From Ceriagrion tenellum (lineage: Eukaryota; Arthropoda; Insecta; Odonata; Coenagrionidae), in contig OY720639.1 in NCBI GenBank assembly GCA_963169105.1, positions 84,364,593-84,428,592 on the forward strand: 64,000 bases of DNA, in the 5' to 3' direction. A program made the translations under genes and the position numbers. Below the pieces are notes generated by a model, which saw only the letters and a list, made by a program, of their open reading frames with translations, was not told the origin of the DNA and did not search any database. Positions within the stretch are counted from its first letter, which is position 1, and every line of letters begins with the position of its first letter. This document shows positions 1 through 12,155 of the stretch, piece after piece.

Positions 1-68
1 TCAGCGGTTCCCAATCTCTTATCATTTGCGTACCCCTTGAATCAAAATTATTTATTTTTTATGAAGTC

Positions 69-217
69 CGAAGATTCCTGCAAAATTGAGACGAATCTAG
101 GCACGATGCCGAAATGATAATGTTATGAAATGATGATTAGTTGATACATCATCATCGACTTGATAATGATGTAAAAAGATCAAAACCTAGGTCGCAGTAA
201 AATTTATTTCCGTAGAT
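69..217 (+). mobile_element. Degenerate hammerhead-type repeat fragment (Penelope-like tail)
   Basis: This stretch matches a second copy at 40025-40183. Both share a GAAGATTCCTG-like start, a run of GATGATGT-type bases, and the end CTAGGTCGYAGTAAAATTTAT. The second copy keeps hammerhead-like boxes (CTGATGA, stem, GAAA). Here they are decayed, reading roughly CTTGATAA...CAAAAC at 159-187. Hammerhead motifs are known in Penelope-like retroelements, so this is probably a short fragment of such an element, but assignment rests on the better copy. Confidence 0.4.
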
Positions 218-1719
218 AATTGCAAATTTTCCACTTCTGCATTCTTCATTTTTATTCATGTTCGAAACAGCTCAAATCCCATTACATTTGACAAATAGGA
301 ACGGTATTCTGAAAAAAATAAACAAAAACAGAATAAAAAATACAAAAATTATAAACAAATGAATCGCATTTGATAATTATCATCCAAAAAAGAACATACC
401 GACATAGAGCAATAGACAAGAATAGAATTATGAGGGAGAAGTGCAATAGACACGGAATAAATGGAGAATTTAGCATTCAGGGACACTTATTGTGTGGTAT
501 TACATGCAGATGGCAGTATTGAAGATAAAAGACCGATGTTGAAACGAGAAATTCCCAATATTTGGCAGTCCTGGGATACAAATCACGCTCCAAGTTTGGA
601 GCAAGAGTTTAAATATGACACCTTTGACCGCTCGATCGACCTGAAGCATGATTTTTACATGAGACTCATACATTAGTTGTTTGCTTTCTTCCATAAAAAC
701 CTAAACAAAAACAAATATGCATCATGACTGGGTCCGGAACTACAAATAGTTGAGAGAGGGTTTCATTTACAACATGGTTTAGGAGAATAATTTAGAGATT
801 GAGTTGGTTGGAGAGAAAAAGAAGATAAAAGAATGAATAGATGATGGGTATTGTGATAGAGGAAAGGAATTTGGTAGCGGAGATTAAAAGTAGGGCAAAA
901 AAGCTGGGTAGAAGACGTCTAATAGGAATGAGGAATTTCTCCATCACAGAGGTGACATTAATTGGACAATGTAAAAGTTTACTTAAGAAAATAAATTTAT
1001 TAAACATATAAATGAGTTAATAGTTAATAAATTAATGAGTGTAAGAGAAACAAAAGCTATATGCAAGAATGGAATATTAAAGAGGAAATTATTATAAGAG
1101 TCAATTTTCTTCTACTATGGGTAATAACTAATCACTCTTTTTCCCATTATTAAAAGAAATAAGGAGGTGGGTATGAATGCTTGAATAAATGGTATTTGTA
1201 AACTCAGTGACGCTGCTTCCACCCGGTACACTGCCCAATTTCAATACACAATAAGTATATAAAAATCTTCATGCTGAAAAACACTCACCAGAAAGTACTT
1301 TTTCTACTGCACAAGTTAATCTATTATTATTTATTTACTATATAATTTTATTTTACGGCTATAATAAGTAAATTAATAACGCAGCATTAGTAATGCATGA
1401 GAACCCACAAAAAGTGCATTCTAAGTCCTGCTCAATCTCATCGTGCACCTAATAATCAGAAACAAAAAGGGAAGGTCACGCAAAATTGCAAAATAACGCC
1501 ATAATCTATCACAATAACTTTAAGCTCAGTCTTATTATAGCTGGAAAAATATGTTCTCTGCTGGAAACCCGAATTTAATACATTCTACAATCGATAGCTC
1601 TCACGTTAACCAACCCTCTTATGTGACATACGAATTCGGTTTTCTGGGATAGTATGAAGATAACGAAACGGTGACAAGATCTAGCAATTGACGTAAGCCG
1701 GGCATCACAAAAGTGGGCC
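218..1719. other. AT-rich DNA, nothing recognised
   Basis: Open frames are at most 71 codons, overlap on both strands and show no recognisable motif. I see no RNA gene and no clear repeat. Confidence 0.6.
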
Positions 1720-2100
1720 TCAGGCAATCTTAAGAGTCAATTTGGTCTTACAGCGAGCGTTTTCTAATTTAACGGAGCCTTTAATTACGAGTATTGAGAA
1801 GTACAACAAACGCTGCCATGCCATCAATACCGTTTGCAAAAGCTGAATTGCTGATGAAACGAAAAGTTTGGAGCCGATGAACTTCATCTCTAAGGGCTCC
1901 CCAAATCCCCCAGCAAGTCTCTTGAGCCACAAAAACGCACAAGAAGCAGGAATTACCACGGAAAGCTGTGAGAATTACCTTACTGCTGAGGAAGTGCAAG
2001 AGGAACTTGCGCTGAGGGAAACTAGCCTACCTAGATTGTCATGCGAAGCTACAGAGAGCGTTACATTATCCCATTCTACTGCGCAGTAAGTTGCAGCATC
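1720..2100 (-). pseudogene. Ty1/copia retrotransposon relic, C-terminal RNase H region
   Basis: Read on the minus strand, the phrase FLWLKRLAGGFGEPLEMKF (about 1880-1930) resembles the copia polyprotein stretch after the RNase H 'EAEY.AL..A..EA.WLKRLL' motif. A degenerate VEWDNVTLSVAS upstream fits the EAEYVALS segment. A shifted frame then shows SAIQLL, like the S-A-I-x-L segment that follows in copia proteins. Several frameshifts and stops break the frame, so it is a dead fragment. No LTRs, protease, integrase or reverse-transcriptase core are visible nearby. A chance match cannot be fully excluded because only about 50 residues are informative. Confidence 0.5.
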
Positions 2101-3894
2101 CCGCTCAATAGCTCTAAGACTTAGGTAATTTGAGCGAAATATCGTTATAGCTAGAAATCAATGAATTAGGTCACATTTTAAAGAAAAATATATCACCCTT
2201 CCATTGACACCAAAAATTTTACCCCTTACCTCATTACTTTCCGAGTTATTCGCCAGAAAATACCAGCCCTTTTACATGGGAAATGGTACGTGTATGCACT
2301 CCAGAGAGACCTTCTATTAAAAATGAGGCATTTCCTGCACTAAGATCTCGTCAAAAAATCAACAGTGTGTAGTTTTTGTGTTTTCTCAACTATTTTTTTA
2401 AATTGATCATATTGTCACCGCAGTAAATTCTTTGGGATCACAATAAACCTTCCGTTTTGATGGAGTTTTAAACGCACCGCGCGAAAAAAATGAGTCAAGT
2501 TAAATACTTATTTAGATATTTTCATTTGATTACTTACAATTTCTGTCATGTAAAACTATATTATCGCACCAGTAATAATGCAATATTTGATTTGTGTGTC
2601 TCACAGTTGGTGAAATAAAAACGTATATATCGAATATGGTCTCTATTACGACTAGGGAACTTTCTCGCTCGTGCTACCATACCAAGGTTATTAAAAGTAA
2701 AAGAGCTATATTCATTCGTCCGACCGTTTTTCGCATAATTGATTACTATCGCAATCCATGATTCAGAGTTTTGGACTATTAAATCTATGTCACGAATACG
2801 TTAAGCATATAAAAGTTAATAGTGTTCTGAAAATAGGAACGCATTTCTGATAAGAGTCGGTCACCCCGTGGCGAGCAAGCAACGGAATGGTGATATTCAA
2901 ATAGTGCGGGGCTTTGGGTCGTCAGTGACGTCAAGCCAATCGGAGCCCGAGCCGTGAGTGAGACAATCTTATCCTTTACAGACCTTGCTACCATACTACC
3001 TTAAGGCTGCACATTTTGAATTTTCCCTCTCACCATCCTCCGTTTATTCCTACCACCACGTATATGAACGTACAGTCTTCATTTTCTTCGCTATCGAAAG
3101 GAGTTGATGGACTGGATCACAAAATCATCAACGGTATTTCTTTCACATCGCACGCCAAAGAAATATTTTTCAAGGTTCATTGTCCATTGATGGGTCAGTA
3201 TTTAAACCTGCCACCGTCGGAGCCAATCTTGCATTTCACGATGTATTTTTTAGAATGAGCGGTATATCGATCTCGGAAATTGCATTTAGCATGATAAAAT
3301 AAGAAATAAGTGGGAGACTAAGACCAAAATATGTATAGTTTGCTTATTTCCCTGATAAAAACTTAGTATTAATGTGTAAACGAGTAATTGCAATTTAATT
3401 CAATTCATTAGGGCAAATAAATCACAGCAAATGTCACTAAGGAATTTTTCTTTCAATTGGTAAAGCCACCACCTTCACAAAAACACTGAAAATTATTCAA
3501 TAGAACGAAATGAAAATGTCACGAATGAAATATTTATACAAATCAACAATTGAAAAACTAATTCATCATGTCGTTCTCCCAATTACATTCATACCAAACT
3601 TTCTGTCACATTGTTCAACTTTATACAACAATCGTCTCGGTGGTGTTTTGCTAAAGATCGTTTCTCCTCTCCTTTTTTATCGAATTGTCTTCTCCGGCAT
3701 GGCAACTCTTTCATTGACTCCAATGAAGAAATCGTACAACCTCTCTTCATTTTGTCCAGTCTGCATTCCAAACCCTCTTTCTTTACATATTTCCGCTATT
3801 TTTCTGTCAATGACAGCCGTCGGCTTTTTTTGCCGCTCCCTGCGAAGTCCCTTGCAACTTCTACATCAAACTCCTCCTCCATTCCTCCCCTCAT
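2101..3894. other. Unassigned DNA between copia relic and family A copy
   Basis: Apart from the CRE/CCAAT pair this holds no recognised element. Frames of 134 and 113 codons at 3510-3952 run into the antisense of a family A retroelement and have no recognisable protein motif. Confidence 0.5.
2926..2940 (+). promoter_or_regulatory. Perfect CRE palindrome next to a CCAAT box
   Basis: TGACGTCA at 2926-2933 is followed two bases later by CCAAT at 2936-2940, inside a locally GC-richer stretch (about 2860-2960). This combination is typical of promoters, but no coding sequence or TATA box follows convincingly. It could belong to an unidentified repeat. A direct repeat of CTACCATAC flanks the region (near 2675 and 2986). 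Confidence 0.25.
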
Positions 3895-4215
3895 TATCGG
3901 TGCCTCAATCCTAAGATTGGTTGACTGCAGCCCCCCACCATTCCCTAGATAACGCAGGGTATCTTCCTTTCTGGGAGCTCCTCACATGTACTAACCTTTT
4001 AAGTGGTCCATGAACTTATTCCTGAGTCTTTTTCTGGCGACTTTTCGCTCAATTTTACATTCAGTTATGTTCTTAGCAAACCCATTAAATCTCGGGGTGT
4101 GCCCAATCCATCTTTTACTTCTTTTCTGTATGGTGTTCCATATGGTCCTTTCCTCTTCTACTCTTGGGTAAATTTTATCATTTCTTATTCTGTCTGTCCA
4201 TTTTACCTTCAATAA
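3895..4215 (-). pseudogene. Non-LTR retrotransposon family A, 3' end (copy A1)
   Basis: The minus strand encodes 73 open codons (3991-4212) containing KVKWTDRIRND, VEEERTIWNTI, RWIGHTPRFNGF and RNKFMDHLKG. This is the C-terminal extension of an arthropod non-LTR reverse transcriptase, and the same phrases recur in copies at 13.3, 13.9, 19.1, 20.1 and 30.4 kb. The noncoding end reads CTGCAGTCAACCAATCTTAG on the sense strand, as in the other copies. The copy is severely 5'-truncated, lacking palm, fingers and endonuclease. Assignment to a named clade is not possible from this end alone. Confidence 0.8.
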
Positions 4216-4328
4216 TCATTTCAGCTCCCCCAAAACAAGTATTTTTACCTCCATCGAGCAGTTTTTGTCCTTTTTAACACTCACATCTCAAACTGAGCAA
4301 TATATTTTCAAATATTATCTCCAACTAC

Positions 4329-4975
4329 TGTCAATCTAGTAGTCTTGGCAAGGTAGAACTTTTCTGGGTCCCTGGACACATGGACATACCCGTAAATGAG
4401 ATAGCGGATGAAATCGCTAAAGAAGGCTCAAACAACACCCCTACAACACCCTGAGTCTTATATCTCAATCGCACCCTCAACAAAGATAACTGAGATCAAG
4501 CCTTGCCCGACACTCTGAGATATGGCGGCATACACAGGGGCTTCGGCAACCCAAGCTCCTGATTAAAGGACCCAAACCGGGACGGGCAAGAAAACTTCTA
4601 CTGTTAAACAGAAGTCAACTACGCACGATAGAGGGATTACTTACTGGTAACTAACAGGTTATGAGGCACCTCCATCTTTTGAAGTTCGCGGTCTCCGCCA
4701 GATGTAGATGGTGCGAAGAAGAGTGCAAAACAACATTTCACGTTCTCTGCGATTGTCCTGCTCTGATGAGGACTAGAATCAGGCACCTGGGGTCTCCTTT
4801 TCTGGAACCAGTTGAATTCAGGGGTACCCTCATAGAGGGCTTGCAGGGATTCAGCAAGGGCATTGGACTCTTTGGATAATACAGTAATGGTGGTTAGCAC
4901 AAAGGACCAATAGATCTAGGTTCCCCAGGTCCTCCTTGGAGGAACTCCATCCAACTTCAATCTAATTTAATCTAC
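4329..4975 (+). pseudogene. Non-LTR retrotransposon RNase H and zinc-knuckle tail
   Basis: The first part translates as VELFWVPGHMDIPVNEIADE followed by IAKEG, the last conserved block of a retroelement RNase H domain (WVPGH.G..GNE.AD..A). After stops and frameshifts, 4661-4879 gives an open stretch with CRWCEEECKTTFHVLCDCPAL, the Cys/His cluster found at the C terminus of I, LOA and related non-LTR polyproteins, then R..HLGSPFLEP. The sense strand ends in a short repetitive CAATCTAATTTAATCTA tail, as non-LTR elements often do. Upstream reverse transcriptase is absent. It belongs to a different lineage from families A and B. Confidence 0.8.
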
Positions 4976-6364
4976 TGTCAGATACTGTGTTAATACGGCC
5001 ACCAGTCTCTTGTCGTTTTTCTGAAAACCAGGATCACAAAATACTCGTACGAGCACGATTGTTTACTAGAATGTGCGTTAATGTGTTCAGTCGATCAACT
5101 GCACCTTGCCAAAGTACTATATAATTTTTAGAGTAAATTAATATAATGTACTAATTAAATCAAACATTTTCCACGATAATCATCAACATGATTGTCTTAT
5201 TCCAACCTCATCCGCTTACAAAACAACTTCAAAGCATTGGAAAACATTTTTCATTGTAAAAACTAGGTGACAAATCTTAGCTATTGGCGCGAAGTAAATC
5301 CAGGAATACCGTACACATTTCAAAACTTAGAAATAAAATCTCTGGTAGTTGACACTGAAAACTACGGTTCTAACTAAAAATTTAGGAGGAAGTGAGATTA
5401 ACTATTGTTTTTATTTAACTCAGTCGCACGAAACGCAATTATAGAGAGAAGACAACTCTGTCATTAAGAGAGTCTAGCTGATAATGTAATTAGGTAAAAA
5501 GTAATCAGAGTGATCAAGTACATTTTGCCACACGCCTAAATTTCTCGTCCTCAAAGATAAATTACCATAGTCTCGCACATTCTATGGACGGAATAATGAT
5601 TCCCGTGATCCCCCTCCTCGGAAAGTTTACCGTGGAGTTTCATAAACAAGCTAAGGTTCATCCATACCCAATTAAAGCGAAACAAGGGAGCAGCGATTGT
5701 GGTTGGAGGATGTGATTCGGTCTCATGGGAGAGAAACGGGAAACCATTGTGCGTGGACGGAAACTCCATTCTTCCATAAGATACACGACGTCTTGGTGAA
5801 TTAAACCCTGTGGATTCGCGCACAATGATGCCCACTAATCACCGAGGCTAATCGGATCGCAACGCCCAAGATGGGGAGGACGGGGTATTCCATTAGTCTA
5901 TTTCGAGAGCTACTTTCAGGGATGCCATAAATTTCCATCAGGCATGAAAGAAAATACAAAAATATACACACTACCCTTCGAGCTGACACTCGGGTGGGTG
6001 GCAAGGAGTTTTAAGACCACAGTCTTATTGGAGATATGGATTTACGAAAATGTATTGGATATGGAGATCTACAACAATGTATAATTTTCCCAGGCCCAAT
6101 TTGTCTCTGTTTAAACGCTCATTTGACTATAAAAGGCCAAAATTATTTCTTAGATTGTCAGATGATATAAGAGGTACAATTAGTTTCATACCATCTTTGA
6201 ACAGAGTAAAAAGATTGCCATTTGATGTATAAAACCTAGATGAATTTTTAGTCAATAGTATGGTTAACACTCACTATAAACTCTAAGCACGCCCGGTTGA
6301 GATCTTTAAACTTATCATTTTCATGTATATATTTCTGTAGCGTATCTGGTCTCAGTTTATTCAT
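4976..6364. other. Unassigned DNA, nothing recognised
   Basis: Mostly AT-rich; short overlapping frames on both strands between 5551 and 6232 carry no recognisable motif. A small perfect hairpin (TAAGAC...GTCTTA) lies near 6013-6028. Confidence 0.5.
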
Positions 6365-6368
6365 TTCA

Positions 6369-6870
6369 TCTACATCTACATAATACCCTGCGAGTCGCCG
6401 AATGGGCGTGTGGCAGGGGCTGGTCGGTCACCAGCCGTGTAAAGATGTAAGTTTTTGGGAGGTGTAGTGGCGATATGTATTATGGGAGTGTATTTAGAGG
6501 AGCTCAGTTTTTATTTTGGTCGCTTATTGTGCGCAGAAAGAACGAGTTCTTGAACGTATCTGTTCGGCAGTGTATCTCTCTTATTTTGTCGCATCTATCA
6601 GACCTAGAGATGTAGTGAGGAGTCATGGTATTATTCTCTATGTCGCTCTGAAAAATATCAGTTCTGAATTTGTCAAGCAAACTAAGCCTAGCGTGTTTTT
6701 AAGTGTTCCCACCTTAATCCCTCTAAAAGTTATGAGACACTATTTGTACGCTTGTAGCAGTTTTTAAAGAAACTCGCAGCTTTCCTTTGTATTTTATTAA
6801 TTCTTTTGGTTAAATCTATTTGACTAGGGTCCCAAATGCTTGTGGCGTATTCGAGGTGTGGCCTTATAAA
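6369..6870 (-). pseudogene. CR1/Jockey-like non-LTR retrotransposon family B, 3' end (copy B1)
   Basis: On the minus strand, starting at 6868, the sequence reads IRPHLEYATSIWDPSQ, then KRINKIQRKAASFF and LLEGLRWE. This is the conserved C-terminal block of CR1/Jockey-type reverse transcriptases (.RP.LEYA..VWDP...I..IE..QRKAARF). Then come decayed IENI.MT.HY-type and RDRYK.S.FPR-type residues and a 3' UTR that contains, in plus orientation, CATCTACATAATACCCTGCG at 6377-6396. Stops and frameshifts are frequent. The same end occurs at 28.5, 37.5, 42.8, 50.6 and 51.4 kb. A long plus-strand frame here (6516-6767) is only the antisense of this element. Confidence 0.85.
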
Positions 6871-9800
6871 TTAAAAATAGTTGTACGCCGACTTGTTATG
6901 ATAAAACGTTTCAATGTTATGGCGTTATTATTTTAAACTAAAAAAGTATACATTAGTCAGGGTATCCGTACTTAAAAGTAAGGATTGTCAGCCACACAGA
7001 AGATTTTGCATGAACAATATTACGCTATTCAGAAATTAACTGAAGTGCGTAAAAGTAATTAATTATCAGCGGAATATGGTCAGTTTACTCTGATTTTATC
7101 ATGTACTTCATATGGAATTTAAATGAACTAATACTAAAATATTACGCATCCTAAAGTAATATATCCACAGACTCTTTAGAAAGACTTCAAAGATTGTGTA
7201 AAATGTAGTATTCTAGTAAAATCCTCCGGTATCACCGAAAAAAATAGTATACTAGGCTAGGAGAGCCTAAAGTTAAATGATATTTTGGAAGAGTAGTAAC
7301 CAAAGTGTTTAAATGTGATGAAGACTAGGAGTTGATAAAAAGTCGTTAGGTGGGAAATAACTTCATGAATGTACACGAAACTTAATCACACCCCTATAAA
7401 AAATGAGCATCGAAATTATTATGGAGAAAGCAGAAACAAGCAGGATATTGCTTATAGACACCCAGCGAGCTTATGATCATTACAAGCAAGAATAGCATTG
7501 GCAGTCCTCGCCTTCCTTTCGACTGCAGCCGAAGAATGAGCATCGCGAACAGAATGCAAAGCAAAACTAACAGTTTCCCTCTCAGACCAACAAGCTTTTA
7601 TCACAGTGAAGTGCTCCGTCGGAGTTTCTACGATACAAAGACCCGTGGAAAACCTTCACGGCGAGTGATCCGAGAAGGAGGGCTTGTGCCACCAACTACA
7701 CCCGCTTCACACCTCAATTCACCCAGTTGCCCCAATTCGACGGCAGAGCGGGGCCGAGTGTTTTTCAAGAATTCTAACGAGCGCGCCAGCCTTTCCCCCC
7801 CCCCCCCCCGAGCACTCCACGGCGATGAACGACTGTTAAAGATAAAGACTATACGCTTTCTTAGACTGGCAGAATGAGAGGGTTTTTACAAGTTTGCTCC
7901 AGGAGCACGGTCGGAGCGGGACAAATGAATTCAAGGGGCTGAGAAAACTAGAGAGGGAGAGACTGCACACCATTTGCTGCATTGAGAAGGTAACTGACAA
8001 AAGCTACGAAGCAAAATAAAGAATGCGCGGAAAACAAATGATGCAAATGAAAAACGAGGACACTTCAGGCCGTTACTTTAAAAAGGCACTACTTTTAAGG
8101 GAAGGATATATTACTCTTTACATCACCAACTCAGACGCACTGCCAATTATCATTTACGAATAAATCATTAAAAGTAAGAAAAACACTAGGAGAGGAAATT
8201 AAGAGCGAGACTCCTTCAAATACGTGGGCTACTGGAAGACAACTTAAAAGAAATGAAATAGTTTATCAGCGGAAAAAAATATTTTTCCCAGCTTCAAATA
8301 GACTAACATATTTAAGAAAAGGGCAATAAATAAGTGCTGACTTTGGTGATAATAAGAAAATATTGTAACACAACGCGGGCCTCCATATTCTTTTCCCACC
8401 GCGTGGGAGAAATTACAATTAAATTAAACACCCACCATGTTTAACTTTTCGCGGTGAAACAATAGGGAAACGGAGGGCAGAGACTAAGCCGACAATGAAG
8501 AATTGGGGAAGGGGACGAATAGAAAAAGCACTAGCGAGGATTGACAGGAGAGTTCTTGAAGGGAACGGACGTGTGGTGGGGTTCTGTGCCATATTCCGGA
8601 GGAAGCGGACATTCAGCCGCGATACTGGGGCCAGAGAGAGAGAGACCCTGATACAGGACTACCATTCGTGCAGATGCTGTGATCACATTACGCCAGGACT
8701 ACGGGTTCCGGAGGCTGTAAAGCTAGAGTGTCACGAGCCACGTATCAACCTGTATTGTCAACAAGAGCGTAAATATGGACTTTAATTCTGTATTTTAAAT
8801 AAGCCATACAACCCAGTTGGGTACAACCCGGATTAGAGGTTGATGCTAGTTTTGTTGTATTTACATTGGAGTAATGAATATTTAAAGAAGATATATGGCT
8901 TAATTCAAAGAAGTTGATTATCATAAAATGTTTAAAGATAAGTAAATCATTTGAAGTAACTGTATGAGGTGCAGAATATTACAATTGTCTGGGTCATGAC
9001 CTTAAGTTAAAGGTAAAGATATTATATACTTTGTTTTTGTGTGTCTTGATTCAATGATATGATTTTGTCTGATCAATTAAATTGCTAGTTATCACGTATC
9101 GCATGTTGTTTTGTGTTTCTCATGATATCTACCGCAGAGAAGGCTGGGGTAATTGAAAAAGGTAGGAGACCGTGGTTAATTTATCTCACATTTATTTTCC
9201 ATTTCTGATACTCACCACGTGGGCATTTTGAGTTAACGATAATAGAGATTGTTTCCATTTCTGACCCACAACGTGGGGCTGTCGGGTTGCATTGTTAATA
9301 TTTTACAATATTTACCCTGTCACTAAAATAATTGTGAACTAGGCAAGTAGGAAGAGAAAAAAACAGCGCATTCACCGATAACCCGAGGTCCAAGTGGTGA
9401 ATCTCAGAAAACAGCAACCCAAAGGTCCTTGAAAAGAGACAGCTACGTCTTCAATTGTTCTTAATTTCATTTGCAAATTTATTTTGAAGTTATCTTGCTT
9501 CAGAGGTACGGGAGCGTGTTTCAGCAGTTACGCAGAAATCATAGGCTCAGACCAGTTCACATATTAAAGACACTGTGATAACTATCGTTCGATTGGGGGA
9601 AGAAAGGGTGAAAGAAAACATTATATCTTTAAAGTTCGAAAAAAGGGAGTGTTGGAGGGAAGGCAGGCAAATTAAAATGAAAAGAATGTAAAATTTGACT
9701 TATGTCACAATTAAAAATGTTCTCTTTATATCAAAGGATCATTCACATCAAGGTCATTTCTGCATGTATCCTACTCCAGGTTAAAATTATAAATCATATA

Positions 9801-11684
9801 CTATGTCTCTAATATAGGTTTGTTAAGCTATACTTTTTCAGCCTAGGAATTTTCATGTCAAACTACAAGTTTTTTGAAGAACATGAATAATGATAGCCGA
9901 AGCACCACTAAACTTCGGGATAATCTTACCATTCGTCCTGGTTCAAAGGGTCTGTCCCGCCCAATTTGGCATATTTCATCCGGCCCTGGTCGCTGACCGT
10001 TTCACGAATAAATGCGCCGTCGTAAACGGACGACTACATTATGCATTATCCGAAAACATTGTATCAAACTGAATCACGTATCCCCAAAAGCTCATTAATG
10101 AGTATTGGCTGTTTATGACTTGTTTGAAGGATCTACGATGAAAACAAGCCTAACTGTGCAATGTAATCATTCAAATTTTCCAGGGATCTTGAGAATTTAC
10201 TGAGCAGTGGCTAAGAAGGGTTAAGGCACCCTGCTTGTGACAAAACTATAACTCGAGAGTTCTAATTGTGGAGAAAGCTGCAACATAGTTGGGCCAAAAG
10301 CCTAAAAGGAGGTCGAAACATTAAGTGAAGTGCTGTCTGCCCATTCGTTTCTCTGTAAAGGTTTTTTTATTTGCTTTTTTTAATGACTTAAAATTAAAAT
10401 ATATAGATTTTTTTCAGTTATCAACAGCTAATACCAAAATAATCACTCATATAAGTAATTTAATCCTGCAGTACAACTTATTTAGTTTTTAATCCAAAAT
10501 TCTCACCATCCAAAAAGTTCATTGATATTCACTTTGAATCTTTATTTTTATTTTATGTTTAAAATGATGCTTTTGGAGTTAGTTAAATAAATTTCTAAGT
10601 ATAAATATTATTACAAAGTACACATAAACTTAAATTGCTCTGAGGAATCGAATCCATTTTACACTATTTAAATTTTGTGCTGTTTGCGCTGTAAGTACCA
10701 CCTCTAATTTGACCTTTTAATTGTGGGTTCGCGTTCGGGGCAGTTAATAGCTGCTCACATGTGTTTTCAACACTGGTTTAAGCATGCATATTTATACCTA
10801 CCAACTCGTGAATCGCATTTTCCAGTGGGGCTAGAGCCAAAGTAAACCATCAAGTTTGGAAATACCGAGATTTTAAAATGTACTTTAGGGAATTTTGACC
10901 TTTTTTTAAGCGTTAATAATTGCATAATGCGCCGCTACGAAGGATAACATCATTTTTATATTGCAATAAATGAATAAAACTACTGCCGGTTAATAAATAT
11001 CCTATAAATGCACTGATTTTGTTATGGCGAGTCTCTTATTATTGGAAAATTTGTTCATGGTTTGGGAGCATCAGAATACGGCAATCCGACTCATGGACGA
11101 GATCAACAAACGACAAACGTCAAAAAACGATTGAAGAGCCTCAACAATCGGAAAGGCCGGATACAGACCACTCAACGCTGCCAAACATAAAAGAAATATG
11201 TCCATACAATGAAACCTCCAAAAGAAGAAAGGACACGAATAAATATGAGGGAAATTCAACAGCATAGCACGAAAAATAACTCGAAAAAACCCTCCAAGAC
11301 CTCTCCCATATAAAGAGATAGCCCATTTGACTTTCCCAAACCTCTCAAAATAACGTGGACCATCCCAGGGAAAATGAAGGATGGAAGAATCCAAGGGCAA
11401 GGGATAGAAAGAGTGCTTCAAAAATTCAGATGGTATGGGTTTTAGGGTCGTGCTAGAGATATCTTTCTAGCCCTTGCTATACCTTTAGCACTCTCAGTAG
11501 TGGCGAAATAAAATAACACAAAGCTAAAATGATGGGTAAAAATATTCCTTCTCCTCATGCAGCATCAGTGATCACAGCAGTATCATATCGAGAAAATAGG
11601 ACTTAACAAATATATTATTCATCCACTTCACCAACTTATAATTTTGCTAACTTTGCTCCAACTTAAATATATTATTTCAGTGTA
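6871..11684. other. Long unassigned stretch
   Basis: No gene recognised. A poly-C run lies at about 7797-7809. A GC-richer patch at 7500-7900 has a 134-codon frame without motifs. The region 8640-9300 contains LTR-like features (a short inverted repeat ACCCAGTTGGGT near 8813 and a duplicated block at 9197-9300), but no paired LTRs or internal genes are seen. The stretch 10330-10700 is very AT-rich. Confidence 0.5.
9197..9300 (+). repeat. Imperfect tandem duplication, about 55-bp unit
   Basis: Two successive blocks begin TTTCCATTTCTGA (9197 and 9252) and continue with CCACGTGGG and CAACGTGGGG respectively, then an AAC/ATTGTTAAT-like end. The units are clearly related but diverged. It may be part of a decayed LTR; nothing else supports that. 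Confidence 0.45.
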
Positions 11685-11830
11685 ATCACCTATACACCAA
11701 GGGATGAAATCCGTCATGAAAAAAATCGTTAGACTTGATCGGGATTCGAACTCGGATCTCCCAATTCGTTTGTGAACATGCACTCGTGCGAGTGACTTTG
11801 AGCCACAGCATTTGTCAACGCCATGATTGG
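11685..11830 (-). mobile_element. tRNA-derived SINE relic, family C
   Basis: On the minus strand the Pol III B box reads GAGTTCGAATCCCGATCAAG, preceded by AATTGGGAGATCC and followed by a short spacer and TGGTGTATAGG-like sequence. The same order is seen on the minus strand at 56500-56650 and partly on the plus strand at 29975 and 57450. The A-box half is decayed. It is a dead pseudo-tRNA repeat, not a tRNA gene. Confidence 0.6.
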
Positions 11831-12074
11831 AAATTCGTAATTATCTGTCCTTTTTCAAGATCATTTTGTTCACATATATTGCCAAATGATTATTTTCTAT
11901 TCTTTCAGTTCTTTATCCTAGTTTTACTTTTATGCCCAAAAGTACAGTCAGCATATTAAACTTGTGTTTGTCCTTCCTGACTGTCGTCCCCCTCCCAGTA
12001 GTCTTCTGCTGAGACTGCTGCCTCTCAGAAGTTGTATTCGGGTAGCGTGAAAAAGTTCGTTGGCAAGCCAGGAA

Positions 12075-12155
12075 ACATTTTTGCGTCACTTGGTCTGGAA
12101 CCTTCAACCCTCAGAACGGGAGTCAAACACGCTACCAGTCGTCCAACCCGACCCG
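12075..12155 (-). mobile_element. tRNA-like SINE head, decayed
   Basis: The minus strand reads GGACGACTGGTAGCGTGTTT, then GACTCCCGTTCTGAGGGTTG and AAGGTTCCAGACC. This has the order D-arm-like, anticodon-arm-like, B-box-like of a tRNA-derived SINE head. The B box is degenerate, so the call is tentative. Confidence 0.45.

Noticed and set aside
6516..6767. 83-codon plus-strand frame
   Set aside because: Antisense of the family B copy, whose minus-strand reading gives the recognisable LEYA..WDP and QRKAA motifs.
8640..9300. Possible LTR of a retrotransposon
   Set aside because: There are suggestive words and a short inverted repeat, but no second LTR, no primer-binding site and no internal gene could be placed.
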